From positions 7,326,001 to 7,390,000 of the forward strand of contig JAUCBN010000062.1 in assembly GCA_035048815.1 (NCBI GenBank): 64,000 bases of DNA, written 5' to 3'. Origin of the DNA: Abelmoschus esculentus (taxonomy: Eukaryota; Streptophyta; Magnoliopsida; Malvales; Malvaceae). Below are positions 33,941 to 45,536 of the stretch, piece after piece (the first letter of the stretch is position 1; every line of letters begins with the position of its first letter). Under the pieces are notes generated by a model. It worked only from the letters and a program-made list of their open reading frames with translations, was not told the DNA's origin and made no database searches. The position numbers and the translations under genes are program-made.

Positions 33941-36900
33941 TGTAACCCCATTAGCCCAGCCTATACGAAACCGGCACTAACAGGTTACACAGGGAATATC
34001 GAGCTAAACCCGTAAAGGCTCAACCAGATAAACAACCCTAAACGTTATTTTTTCTTTTATCTTATCTAAATTCTTCACTTAAGTCCTACATGTTCATACA
34101 TAGCTTGTGTCCAATGGTAATAAATACGAAATAGAAACGAGTCTTAATTTGAGCATTTAGGTAAAAAGGACCAAATTGTAAATTTCCCAAATTTAAGTGT
34201 CCAAACATTAAATAAGCTGTATCAATCTTTAATTAAGTCATTTACATGCTTGCATATCAAATCTCAACTCGAAACGATGTCTACAACTCATTTAATTTCA
34301 TTTACAAGATTTAGGGACTAAAACGTAAGTATTTTTATTTCTAATAACAGGATAATAATTCAATCCATTATAATTCAATTAATCATGCATAGAATGCTCA
34401 CAATAAAATTCGGATCAAACAGAGCAGCTCAACATCATCAATTTCATCCTTCACTAATTAGGGACCTAAATGTAAAACTCCTAAATCCTAGGGATTATAT
34501 CCGACTTGAGTTAACCAACTTGAAATTAAGTTATTTTCATACATCAAAATGAAATTTCAAACCAAAATGATATTTATAGCAACCATATTTGAATACGGGA
34601 AGATAACCGACACAAACATGAAATTCCAACACCTAAAACTCATTATTTAGTTAGGGGTATCGATACAGCCAAGCCCTGTTTCGATACCGTGACATGGAAG
34701 TAACCATATTACTTACCAATGCTCAGGGGTATCGATACTGCCCTTGACAGTATCGATACTCGGGCATCCAATGAGGTTTAAGCATCGAACCATGGTCCGA
34801 ATCACCCAAATTTTGCCTGGGTATCGTTACTAGTTTTAGGGGTTTCGATACCCCTTGTGCCCAGAACAAAATTTAGACACTTTGAGTGGATTTCCTGCAT
34901 CCGAAACTTAATCAAAGATCATTATCAGCTATAGGCATAACTCCTAAACATAATGAGTTATTTAATCACTCGATTACAACCATCAACACCCCATAACATC
35001 TATAGGCATACACCCTAACTTTGACTCAATACCCTAGACCATTCATAGTCAAACATGCTTCAAGGAAACAAAACATTGCGTCAATATTCAACTTGTTCAA
35101 CATTCAATACATACCCAAGTTCGTATAACCAAAGTAAAACTTATCAACCAAAAACCGACTCTTGCAACAAGAAACTATACCCCCATTGCTCTCTTACTAC
35201 TACTACTACACTTAGAACACATACTTGAGCTTTTCATCGACAAGCACTTGGAATTTTTCTTCCCTTGGCTACCTCGGTTGTTATATCTGCATTGCAAGGT
35301 AAAAGAGAGGGTAAGCATAAGCTTAATGAGGGGTAAAAGAAAAATAATACCACCTTTGCAATGCAGCCTATAAGTCCATCAATAGAACACTTTAAATCGT
35401 GTCATATCATGCTCAATATAAATGTCTCAACAATGTTTACAAAACCAAAACAATTTCCTTACCAAGTTTCCATTATCTCTTGCCATACAAAACTAAGATT
35501 CACAAGACTTTCATGCTTTCAAAACAACAACAAAACATATGGCTTTTTAAATGCATATGCATCTCTATGCACAAAACTTGGTCAAGAACACATGCTTGAG
35601 AAGCTCATGACTTTAAAACATTACATTTTCTATACAATTCTAAATAAACATGTTCCACAATCTCATGCTTTACAATACACAAAAGTCTCAATCATAATTC
35701 ATGCATATTGGCAACTAAGTGACTAACTTTGTTCAAACCATATACCCATCGATACACGGATTCCTTATTCCTTATATAGAGACACTTGGTCTCAACATGC
35801 ATCGGTTGGACACGAAGTCACCCTTGTATATATGTTACCCCTACTACGCACGGTCGGACACAAAGTCACCCTTGTTTACGTATGGGTCAAGTATATACAC
35901 GGTTGAACACAAAGCTACCCTTGTTTATATATAGGCAAGCTCTACACGCACGGTCGGACACAAAGTCACCCTTGTTTACGTGTAGGCAACATCATTATTC
36001 TCATAATCTTTATAGTGCACTTAATCCTAATGACATGTCATTTGTATTCGTGGTCTTAAATAGTGTCACCAAGCCAATATCATACTCATTATGCATGGTA
36101 GCTTGTTGTTTTACAATGCACTCACTATATATTCAACAAGATAAACCAAATCATGCTTAACGACTTTATTCGGGGAAAGGGAAATAACCATACTTTAATA
36201 CAAATCATTCTCATGCTTTAAAAGTCATGGAAACTATCATTAACCATGTATATACAACATCTAACACATGCATGCATCATTTTCAAATTCAATTCATGCA
36301 TTGGAAACTATTCCTTCATATCCATCTTTCATAAAACCAATGCAACATTACCAATCATTGGATATGTTACCAAAGTATAGAAATTAATAAAACTCATGAA
36401 GTATTCAATTGTCAAAATATATCCGATATCAATGAACAATAATGAAAACATCCTTTGGACAAATCGCTTATCCTTTCTCATGCATAAATCACATATGTAA
36501 AAACTACATTAAGAGCATGTCTAAAATATGGCAATTATGGAACGATATGGGAACCGTTAAGAGAGAGAAACCATTTAACATACTTCCGAGTGTGGGGATT
36601 TTTTTCACACCATCCCTACACTCCCAAATATTTGATAAAACAAATAAAACCTTGCCGATACGGTAGCCAACTCACCACTTATCCTAAACTAGCTTGTCAA
36701 AGCCAACCGACATTCTCGCCTTTTCCGAAACACCTTTAACACTTAGCTCAACACCTTGCCCTGTTTTAACATATCAAAAACAGAGGTTTTAATGAATATT
36801 AATGCATGCAATCAACCTCCCACACTTTCCAAACAAACAGCCCCAAAAACTACACTTAAGAAACCTGAAAACACCTCCGAAACATATCTGAAACTCATTC

Positions 36901-37676
36901 GAATGACCCCCAGCCCTTAGCCAACGAAAACCACAACATGTCAGCAACAAAACACAACCAAGAACCATGATATAAACATCCTAAACCAATAACAAACATT
37001 CAGGCACCTAAACAAGCCATAAACCGAATATCTAAGCCAATTAACATCACCAAAACCTAAGATCTGGGTTTACCCATCCATGAACCATTAATTCCATGTT
37101 AAAACAAATCAAAATTCATTGATTTACCCATTGAAAACCATCAAGTATCACCTTATTACAAGATTGCATCAACTCAATCATAATTAACCGATAAAAACCA
37201 AAAATCATCAATTAAAACCATAAAACAAATCAAGAACTCAATGCAATGAATCAAACACTTTGGAATTTCAATAAAGAACTCAAAGTTCAGATGTTTGAAT
37301 GGTTTCTTACCTCCAAACAAGATCCAGCCTCCTTCCAATTGAAAAACCATGAAAAACAAGTTGTAAAATTTAAGGAAATTGAAGAGAAATAAGGACAAAA
37401 TAATATGAACGAAACTAAACCAAAAAGATGTGATTTACCTTGATAAAATTGAAGAGAAATCTAATTGGAAACCAAGAAAATTTAGAGAAGTTGAGAGAAA
37501 ATGGGAAGTTACGTAAAATGATGATTTTGGTGAAAAATGAGAAATATATCTTAATAAAAATCTTTATGGTAATTAAAATGAGTTTATAAAGAGATTTTTG
37601 GAAGGTTAGATTAGATGAGAAAGATTGGATAAATAGCCCCTTAAAGATTCTAAGTTTTGACCCAATTACATTTTAG
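33941..37676 (-). mobile_element. LTR of element D, 5' end missing
   Basis: Matches the 27237-31122 LTR along its length, with the same palindrome pairs (34657/34678, 34729/34750, 34821/34842) and tandem units. It begins TGTAACCCCATTAGCC and loses similarity after ATTACATTTTAGT at 37676, about 170 bp short of the LTR end. A 40-bp unassigned stretch (37677-37716) then separates it from satellite DNA. Between 36720 and 37640 the two LTR copies look almost identical. Confidence 0.88.
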
Positions 37677-37716
37677 TCACTAAAATTATCATTTTTACAA
37701 AATAGTCACTATTTAC
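37677..37716. other. Unassigned 40-bp junction sequence
   Basis: AT-rich sequence (ACTAAAATTATCATTTTTAC and following) belonging neither to the other D LTR copy nor clearly to the satellite. It may be filler DNA at a repair junction or a divergent LTR segment. Confidence 0.4.
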
Positions 37717-39923
37717 CATAATTAAATATTTTAACCCATAAAATTTGATTTAATATCATTTTTGATCATTTTGTAGGGTTCAGAACGTGTATGTCTAAAT
37801 GGGATTTATAGCGAACCCGCTCCAATTTTAACCCAGTAAAAAGAACAAAATTTGAGATTAAGATGTATAATTAGGTTCAAAAGCCCATAATTAAATATTT
37901 GAACCCATAAAATTTGATTAAATATCATTTTCGATCATTTTGTAGGGTTCAGAGCGTGCATGTCTAAATGGGCTTTAGAATGAACCCGTTCGAATTTTAA
38001 CAGAGTAAAAAGCTCAAAATTTTTAAATTAAGTTGTATAATTAGGTTTAAAAGCCCATAATTAAATATTTGAAACCATAAAATTTGATTAAATATCATTT
38101 TCGATCCTTTTGTAGGGTTCAGAGCGTGTATGTTTAAATGGGATTTAGAGTGAACCCGTTCGAATTTTAACCGAATAAAAAGATCAAAATTTGGGATTAA
38201 GCTGTATAATTATGTTCAAAAGCTCATAATTAACTATTTTAACCCATAAAACTTGATTTAATATCATTTTTTATCATTTTGTGGGGTTCAGAGCGTGCAT
38301 CTCTAAATGGGCTTTAGAGTGAACCAGTTCGAATTTTAACTGAGTAAAAAGGTCCAAATTTGAGATTAAGCTGTATAATTGGGTTCAAGAGCCCATAATT
38401 AACTATTTGAACCCATAAAATTTGATGAAACCTCATTTTTGATCTTCTTGTAGGGTTCAGAGCGTGCATGTCTAAATGGGCTTTATTGTGAACCTGTTCG
38501 AATTTTAACCGAGTAAAAAGAATAAAATTAGAGATTAAGCTATATAATTAGGTTCAAAAGCCCATAATTAAATATTTGAACCCATAAAATTTTATTAAAC
38601 ATCATTTTCGATCGTTTTGTCGGGTTCAGAGCGTGCATGTCTAAATGGACTTTAGAGTGAACCCATTCTAATTTTAACAGAGTAAAAAGCACAAAATTTG
38701 AGATTAAGCTGTATAATTAGAGTCAAAAGCCCATAATTAAATATTTGAGCCCATAAAATTTGATTAAACATCATTTTCGATCGTTTTGTAGGGTTTAGAG
38801 CATGCATGTCTAAATGAGCTTTAGAGTGAACCCGTTTGAATTTTAACCGAGTAAAATGCTCCAAATTTGTGATTAAGCTGTATTATTAGGTTCGAAAGCA
38901 AATAATTAACTATTTGAACCCATAAAATTTGATTAAACATCATTTTTGATCATTTGTAAGGTTCAGAGCGTGCATGTCTAAATGGGCTTTAGAGTGAACC
39001 CGTTCGAATTTTAACCGATTAAAAAGCACAAATTTTGAGATTAACCTGTATAATTAGGGTTAAAAGCCCATAATTTTATATTTGAACCCACAAAATTTGA
39101 TTAAACATCATTTTCGATCATTTTGTAGGGTTCAGAGCGTGCATGTCTAAATGGGCTTTAGAGTGAACCCGTTTGAATTTTAATCGAGTAAAAAGCTGAA
39201 ATTTTTTAAATTAAGTTGTATAATTAGGTTCAATAGCCCATTTTTAAATATTTGAACACATAAAATTTGATTATATATTATTTTCTAATTTTGTAGGGTT
39301 TAGAGCGTGCATGTCTATGCGGGATTTATAATGAACCCATTTGAATTTTAACCTAGTAAAAAGCACAAAATTTGAGATTAAGCAGTATAATTAGGTTCAA
39401 AAGCCAATAATTAAATATTTGAACCCATAAAATTTGATTAAACATCATTTTCGATCATTTTGTAGGTTTAGAGCGTGCATGTCTAAATGGGATTTAGAGT
39501 GAACCCGTTCAAATTTTAACCGAGTAAAAAGATCAAAATTTGGGATTAAGTTGTATAATTATGTTCAAAAGCCCATAATTAACTATTTTAACCATAAAAC
39601 TTGATTTAATATCATTTTTTATCATTTTGTAGGGTTTAGAGCGTGCATGTCTAAATGGGCTTTATAGTGAACACGTTCAAATTTTAACCGAGTAGAAAGC
39701 TCCAAATTTTTGATTAAGCTGTATAATTAGGTTATAAAGCACATAATTAACTATTTGAACCAATAAAATTTGATTAAACATCATTTTTGATCGTTTTGTA
39801 GGGTTTAGAGCGTGCATGTCGAAATGGGCTTTAGAGTGAACCCGTTCGAGTTTTAACCGAGTAAAAAGCACAAAATTTGATATTAAGATGTATAATTAGG
39901 TTCAAAAGCCCATAATTAAATAT
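37717..39923 (+). repeat. Satellite block 3 (169-bp monomers)
   Basis: About 13 monomers, same orientation as the other blocks, starting at CCATAATTAAATATTTTAACCC and ending at CATAATTAAATAT. Monomers are heterogeneous, without an evident higher-order period. Minus-strand ORFs (38652-38864, 39677-39871) are repeat by-products. Confidence 0.96.
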
Positions 39924-39951
39924 ATTGCGTGTAAAAAGAGTGCACAATTGC
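39924..39951. other. Filler DNA at satellite/Athila junction
   Basis: ATTGCGTGTAAA occurs twice, at 39924-39935 and 39947-39958, around AAGAGTGCACA. It is neither satellite nor normal Athila sequence, where CAGCTGTAGACCACTCC would be expected. Short templated duplications like this are typical of end-joining repair. Confidence 0.5.
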
Positions 39952-40576
39952 GTGTAAACCACTCCTAGTAGTGATTGCTTTGCATTGTTCATGGCCCAAT
40001 ACCTTAGCAACTTCAGTATTGCTAGGTAAGCCTCATTCTGGTCTAGTGTTCATGTTTTGAGCAAACTGCCCAACTTGAGTTTCCAGTGATTTGATTGATG
40101 CCTCTTGATTATGCAACCTCATCTCAGTTCTATTTATGAATGCATCTGTTGTTTTGATGAAGTTACTATTTTCTGCATGTATGATTATGTTTTCATCATA
40201 AAGGCCTTAAGTGAATTTTCCAGTGAATTTACAAGCTGTTGTTGATGCATCTGCTACGGTTACAGTGGTTGCTGGACCTGCGGCGGCGGCAGATGTTGCA
40301 ATGGTTGCTGGAAACCTAGGGTTTGAGTAATTGGATTCAAGGCATTGTTGGGATTACTCCATGAGAAGTTTGGATGCCTCTTCCATGATGGGTTGTATGT
40401 GTTTGACATCATATTGTTCCTATTGTAATTTGCAATATAAAGGCTAGACTCTTGATTCTGCATACATTCAGAGGAATTATGGTTATCTCCACATAAATTG
40501 CAGAAAGAATCTATGGCCTTAACCTCATGGGTATTGTGCTATAGTTGCATGTTTTGCACCATCTTAGTAAGAGAGG
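39952..40576 (-). pseudogene. A2 gag, C-terminal fragment (Athila)
   Basis: Minus-strand Athila gag fragment with an intact zinc knuckle CNLCGDNHNSSEC (first Cys present, unlike A1), then SWKRHPNFSWSNPNNALNPI, a Q/P-rich linker and the EAS-rich C-terminal segment, ending near ITTRSGL at the satellite side. It continues across element B into 47797-48061 and across the solo LTR into 49387-49519. Stops and small indels are present, for example in the region read between 40260 and 39960. The 5-bp site AGAGG at 40572-40576 is the target duplication of element B. Confidence 0.85.
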
Positions 40577-41904
40577 TGATACGCGCTCAACTCACTATCA
40601 CTTTTTACACCTTTTGTTGGCATTAATCACCGAATTTATACCCACTTGGACCAGTGCAAGTACTTAATGTGATATATTTAGAAGTTATGCTTATAGAGAT
40701 AATATTTACAGAAAAGGCACGTTTTACTACATTTTTATATCTGTGCAGAAGAACCAGTGCCGCGGCAGCGACAAGGCCGAGGTAGGACCTGATGCCGAGG
40801 CACCAGCTGAGAGCTAGAAAACAAGACTGTAGGCGATTGGAAGACAAAAATCCAAGGGACGTTTCTGGACTTAAAGCACATGGATCGGAGCTGGCTAGCA
40901 TGAGGAAAAGCCCAAGACAAGGCCACGCGGGAAAGCCTCCTTAGCTGAATTAAACTTGGAAATATTTTAATTATGTACATGACTTGTTCCCTACTCCAAG
41001 TTGTATTCTACTTAGGAAAGGTTTGCCCTAGGTCTAGCCTATATAAAGACCTAGCCGTCCAATGTAATATAGACGGATACCTAGAGAGAGAGCCGACTCA
41101 TAAACTTGTTTTCTTTCTCTCAATTATGTTCTAAGCTTCTTTAGGGTTTAGGTGAAGGTTGTTAGTATTTGTGAGAGGAGATTGTACTTTGTCTTTGTTT
41201 CAATGCAATAAAATTATCAAGGTTTGCTTATCATTTGTTATTCCTTATTCTTGCATTCAAGCTCGGGAGGGAAGTTTGTGAGTAATCCATTTATCTAGAC
41301 TCGGGAGAGTTAGATTCACTAAAGGGGTAAGTAAGGTGTTTCAATCGCGAAATACTAACTCGGCCTATGGATAGGTTAAGAGTTTCAGCGGCTAAAAGAA
41401 GTGTGAGATTGGTTGGTGAGTATAATTGGTTCACGCCGGGAGGTATCATCAAGGACTAGTCATCAACAGTACTTCGACTTAGGGATAAGCGGAGTCATCC
41501 CAGGACACTTTGCCGAACTTTGGTAAAGTCTACCCACGAGCAAGGTATTGCCGCGGCAGACAGTATCGTTGCTGCCAAGGCAGTAATCTGCAGTGCTGCC
41601 GAGGCAGTGATATACGATTGCATTGGACAGAGACAAGTCAATCAAATCCATAATACAATGCAACTGGATCCTAACCTATCTCTCTCTAATATTCAATTCT
41701 CTTTTCTTTTACTTAGTTATTTTAGTTTAGTTAATCCAAACTCAATCACTTGTGTTTTACTTTATTTCTTTCTACAGAACAAGAAGACAAAAAAGACATA
41801 TTGAGTCTACCAATCCCTGTGGAGACGATAATCTGATAAATACTTATCACTTATTACTTTCGATGTGTCCACTTGCACTAAACGCGCACTTTTGACACGC
41901 GACA
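40577..41904 (+). mobile_element. 5' LTR of element B
   Basis: 1,328 bp, from TGATACGCGCTCAACTCAC to TTTTGACACGCGACA. TATA box at 41040-41048. TGCCnnGGCA-type palindromes at 40758, 40775 (GGCCGAGGTA), 40793 and at 41549, 41573, 41597. It is flanked by AGAGG on both sides (40572-40576, 41905-41909), as a solo LTR would be. Confidence 0.94.
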
Positions 41905-41991
41905 AGAGGCCAATTGTGCTGCCACTGAATTGGATGTTTCTAACTCATTCATTGTGTCTTGGCGTCTTACTCCTCCTCGCCTTGATGTAGG
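41905..41991 (-). other. Duplicated A2 gag flank behind the B 5' LTR
   Basis: AGAGGCCAATTGTGCTGCCACT through CTCCTCGCCTTGATGTAG repeats, with few differences, the sequence that follows the 3' LTR at 47792-47875. It is minus-strand gag of A2 and is followed abruptly by plus-strand gag of B, so two gag segments meet head-on near 41991. Confidence 0.85.
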
Positions 41992-42660
41992 GAGGTCTAC
42001 TGCCGCCACCTTGGTCGCGACAGCTTACTGTGAGAGACTTCCTGGAAGAGGACATAAATGGATTAAACCCAGTAATTGTTACACCGGAGATAGAAGCATC
42101 CCACTTTGAACTGAAACCTGTCATGTTCAATATGCTTAACACTATTGGACAGTTTGGTGGGTCTATAACTGATGATGCAGCAGCAACCGGTAAGTTCGTT
42201 GGAGAACACACTTAAAGCCTTTATGATGAAAACAGAGGCATACATGGTAGAGAACATTAATTTCATCAAAAGGACAGATGATTTTATGAATAGAACTGAG
42301 ATGAGATTGCAAAATCAAGAAGCGGCCATTAAAACGCTAGAAACCCAGGTTAGGCAGTTTGCTCAAAACATAAACACTAGACCACAAGGAGGACTACCTA
42401 GCAATACTGAAGTTGCTAAGGTAATGGGCCATGAACAATGCAAAGCTATCACTACTAGGAGTGGTCTACAGCTGAAGGAAAAGATCCCAGCAAGCCAAAT
42501 TCAATCAGCGGATCCAGCAAAAGAATAGGCCGAGCAAACTGATTTTGATAACACTGCCCCGGTAGAGAGCACAGCAGCTCCTGAACAGCCTGCCGAGACA
42601 ACAACAACCCTAGTGGTGCCAAGTATTAAATTTCAAACTAAAGAAACCCTGGATGAGATG
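41992..42660 (+). pseudogene. Element B gag remnant (internally deleted)
   Basis: The first part encodes LTVRDFLEEDINGLNP and FELKPVMFNMLNTIGQFGGS, corresponding to gag residues of about 60-130 in A1. At about 42178 it jumps to the gag C-terminal region (SSLENTLKAFMMKTEAYM, LQNQEAAIKTLETQV, ITTRSGLQLKEK), deleting the capsid core and zinc knuckle and changing frame. The joint contains GCAGCAA, consistent with microhomology-mediated deletion. A stop follows at 42526 and a frame change near 42662 leads into the protease ORF. Confidence 0.87.
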
Positions 42661-42691
42661 AGACAGACCACCACCACCTTTCCCACAAAGG

Positions 42692-43522
42692 TTGAAAAAG
42701 CAAAAACAAGACCAGCAATTTAAGAAATTCCTTGACATCTTAAAGCAAGTCCACATTAACATACCATTCGTAGAGGCAATTGAAAAAATGCCCAATTATG
42801 CCAAGTTCTTAAAAGATATGGTGTCTAAGAGGAAACGAATAGGTGAGTTTGAAACAGTGGCTGCTACCGAGGGATGCATGGCAATGCTACACAATCGCAT
42901 GCCACCGAAGTTGAAGGATCCTGGTTGCTTTATCATACCTTGTGCGATAGGTAAAAATTATGAAGGTAAGGCCCTGTGCGACCTTGGAGCAAGCATCAAT
43001 CTAATGCCCAAATCTGTCTTTCAAAATCTTGGAATAGAAAGGGCGAAACCTACAACAGTTATGCTCCAACTAGCGGATCGATCCTATGTGCAACCCGAAG
43101 GCAAAATAGAGGACATACTGGTAAGAGTCGATAAATTTATTTTTCCTGCTGACTTTCTTGTCCTTGATTGTGAAGAAAATGATAATTCACTGATCATCAT
43201 GGGGAGACCTTTCCTTGCAACTGGACGTACCTTAATTGACGTGGAAAAAGGAGAGTTGACAATGCGGGTTAATGACCAACAAGTCAAACTCAATGCATTC
43301 TACAACTTAAAAAAACATGATGATCTAGAGGAGTGCAAGGCCACCATCCACACAATAGACACCAAAATATCCTGCCTCGGTAGGTTATTCGGCAAAAAGA
43401 TCAAGTTCAAGATGGATGGACACACAGCAAAAGGGAGTGGCCAACAACTCAATGATGATTCTGGCCAACAAGAGAGAATAATTTTGGGAGATGCATTTGC
43501 ATGCACTCCACCAGTAACATGA
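42692..43522 (+). CDS. Athila-type aspartic protease region of element B
   Basis: Open frame of 276 codons, the only undamaged one in this element. It starts with the gag/protease linker (FKKFLDILKQVHINIPFVEA, MPNYAKFLKDMVSKR), has CFIIPCAIG and the Athila active-site motif ALCDLGASINLMP, in which D-L-G-A replaces the usual D-T/S-G, and then IMGRPFLATGRTLIDVEKG, a conserved C-terminal protease segment. It terminates at 43522 instead of running into RT. The first Met is internal to the family's polyprotein, so the true start would be upstream. The protease would cleave Gag and Pol; here Pol is absent. Confidence 0.85.
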   Translation: MKKQKQDQQFKKFLDILKQVHINIPFVEAIEKMPNYAKFLKDMVSKRKRIGEFETVAATEGCMAMLHNRMPPKLKDPGCFIIPCAIGKNYEGKALCDLGASINLMPKSVFQNLGIERAKPTTVMLQLADRSYVQPEGKIEDILVRVDKFIFPADFLVLDCEENDNSLIIMGRPFLATGRTLIDVEKGELTMRVNDQQVKLNAFYNLKKHDDLEECKATIHTIDTKISCLGRLFGKKIKFKMDGHTAKGSGQQLNDDSGQQERIILGDAFACTPPVT

Positions 43523-44002
43523 TCTCTTCCCTTTTTCCTTATTATATTATGTTAGGATTATTTTAGTTTATTTTTATTTTTTTAATTTGTTTTTGCTTTA
43601 AGTAATTTTCTTTTTGTGTGTTTAATTTTTTTATTTAGGATAATAAGCAAGAATAAAGGAGAAATAGCTCACAGCAGGAATTTTGTCGAGGCAGAAAACA
43701 GTGTCAGAACTGCAGCAGAACAGTGCAACGGCTAGTCTGCCGAGATTCCTGCCGCGGCAGAAAAGGAAACGGGCGTAAAGAGTAACGGCTACAAAACGGC
43801 TAGTGGATTCAAACGGTCACAAGGCCGAGGCCTATATAAGAAACCCCTTCCTCTTGAACTATTCACTCTTGCGTTCTTATTTTCTTTAGCATTCTTAACA
43901 ATCTTGCTCTCATAATACTTTTCTACCTACTCACAAAATCCTCGTGAAATTCCAGATTCTTTTCAAGAAAAACTCAAAGAAATCAAATCTCTCACAATCT
44001 TA
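43523..44002 (+). other. B interior: untranslated leader of the env-position ORF
   Basis: No ORF. TATATAAG at 43833-43840 lies 163 bp before the next ATG, in the context GGCCGAGGCC, which resembles the LTR promoter surroundings. TGCCGCGGCAG at about 43760 and related CTGCCGAGA and GTCGAGGCAG motifs occur upstream. RT to integrase, expected here in an autonomous Athila element, are absent. Confidence 0.7.
43833..43840 (+). promoter_or_regulatory. Candidate internal TATA box upstream of the env-position ORF
   Basis: TATATAAG followed by a C/T-rich stretch, about 160 bp upstream of the ATG at 44003. The LTR TATA box has the same core (CCTATATAA). It could drive a separate transcript for the third ORF; this is inferred from sequence only. 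Confidence 0.45.
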
Positions 44003-45536
44003 ATGGCCACTTACAAGAGATTTGCCACAGCCAACGTTGAAGACCGTTTCAACCGATCTTTCATCGTCCGGCAATTATGGGAAGAACAAGGTTTCCAGCA
44101 TTCGGATGATGAAAACTACAGCATCGAGCACTATCTCTTTGACAGAATCAAGTACCAAGATTGGGAAATTTTCTGTCTTCAACCTGCCCAGGAGAATGCT
44201 ACAATCATGCGAATTCTATGTGCACGGGCCCAACAAAGATTCCCTCATTGTTCACTGTCGCGACAGGCCAATCCAGTTAGATGCCGATACCATCAACGAT
44301 TTCTACGGCCTCACTCCAAACAGTGATGTTCACGCCGAATTCTTGGAAGACATCACTGCCGAGGACTACGAGTTAATCAAAGACGATCTTTGTTACGCGA
44401 ATACTCTATGGGAAACCGGTACCCATAAAGGATCCGTAACAAGGTAGAGCCTAAAGCCCGAGGCTAAGATGTGGAATACCTTTGTCAAGCGACGCCTAAT
44501 CCCTACATCGCACAACAGCACGGTAGACCGAAAGCGATTGTTGCTCATCCAATCAATCATCAACAAAAGGACAATCAATGTTGGAGAGATAATCTTACAT
44601 GAAATTCACGAATGCGGTAAGAAAGATAGGGGACCATTATATTTCCCATGTTTGATCACAGGTTTGTGTGTTGCCGCATGTGTGCCAATCGAAGATACGG
44701 ACGAATACACTCCCCAAAGGCAAGGATGGACCAGAGACTTTTGTCACAAAGTTATGCAGATCACGCAGGCGGAGCGAGTCCAAGCAACGCCCCAGCAGTT
44801 CACGGCTGATACTGCTGCCGGGGCCCAATACACGGCAAACATACCTGATACTGCCCACACGTCTGCCGCAGCAGACCCGTACCAGGAGATTTTGCAAAGG
44901 ATGGCATCGATGGACCTTAGGCAACAGAGGTACATGGAGTATCAAAGAGATTTCAACGACACTTTAGCCCAAATGATGCTCCATGCTTTTCCAGACCAAG
45001 GGACGCAATTTCCAGAATTTCCAAGCAATATGTTTGTCACAGCCGCCCCTTACACCGAGACTACACCAGCTCCGGGAGGACCAAGGCCGTTCTTCCATGC
45101 AGACCCTCCACCACAGTACCATGCTGCTGGCTCATCTAGGGCAGTAGATTCTGCTGCGGCATCATCTTCCCGCAGAAGACCATCCAAACGAAGGGCAATC
45201 TTCAGCACTCCACCCCGATCCCTAATCATCATGGGCAGTCTATCAGCTGAGATATATGCTTATGTGCACCAAAGCTCCACCGTCGCCGGACCGAGTACAC
45301 ACCAAGCTGGGGGAGCCATGGTAATGGGAGGTGGAACGGACATAATGCTAACCGAAGACATGGCCGATGTGGAAGAAGGAGAAGAAGTGGAGGCCCCAAT
45401 GCAACGGACACCACCCACAAGAGTCCAACCGCCCCGGCAAGCAAAAGCTCAACCATCGCCCTCACCAAGAACAAATCAATCGGCAGCAAGGCCAAGGATA
45501 AAAATTGTTACAAGCAGCTCTTCGGAGTCTCTTTAA
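44003..45536 (+). pseudogene. Env-position ORF with plant transposon protein domain (PF20167-like)
   Basis: Third ORF of the Athila-type element, downstream of the pol position. MATYKRFATANVEDRFNRSF at 44003 is followed near 44205 by a one-base frameshift into the frame EFYVHGPNKDSL, INDFYGLTP, then a stop at 44445 and MWNTFVKRRLIPTSHNSTVD, INVGEIILHEIHECG, LYFPCLITGLCVAACVP. This order (REFY-like segment, FYGL, W..F....L.PTSHxS, INVGEII, FP.LIT.LC) resembles the domain Pfam calls putative plant transposon protein (PF20167), by my recollection of the family. The C-terminal third is low-complexity, P/A/S/Q-rich. I see no signal peptide and no clear transmembrane span, so an envelope role is not supported. 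Confidence 0.65.

Larger units (their letters stand above)
26056..37676 (-). mobile_element. Element D: ORF-less large retrotransposon derivative in tandem LTR form
   Basis: Minus-strand LTR element with initiator-tRNA-Met primer-binding sites but no gag or pol. Order on the plus strand: LTR fragment (26084-26251), 5' internal part (26252-27236), complete LTR (27237-31122), complete internal region (31123-33940), LTR lacking its 5' end (33941-37676). Each LTR has a primer-binding site on its left, so the arrangement is a tandem LTR-internal-LTR-internal-LTR array, as produced by unequal recombination, trimmed at both ends. LTR length near 3.9 kb and a 2.8-kb non-coding interior fit a LARD (large retrotransposon derivative) that depends on an autonomous partner. 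LTR ends resemble those of element C. Small ORFs are not conserved as coding frames. Confidence 0.85.

Noticed and set aside
44637..45495. Antisense ORFs over the env-position gene.
   Set aside because: Shadows of the C-rich, low-complexity sense frame.
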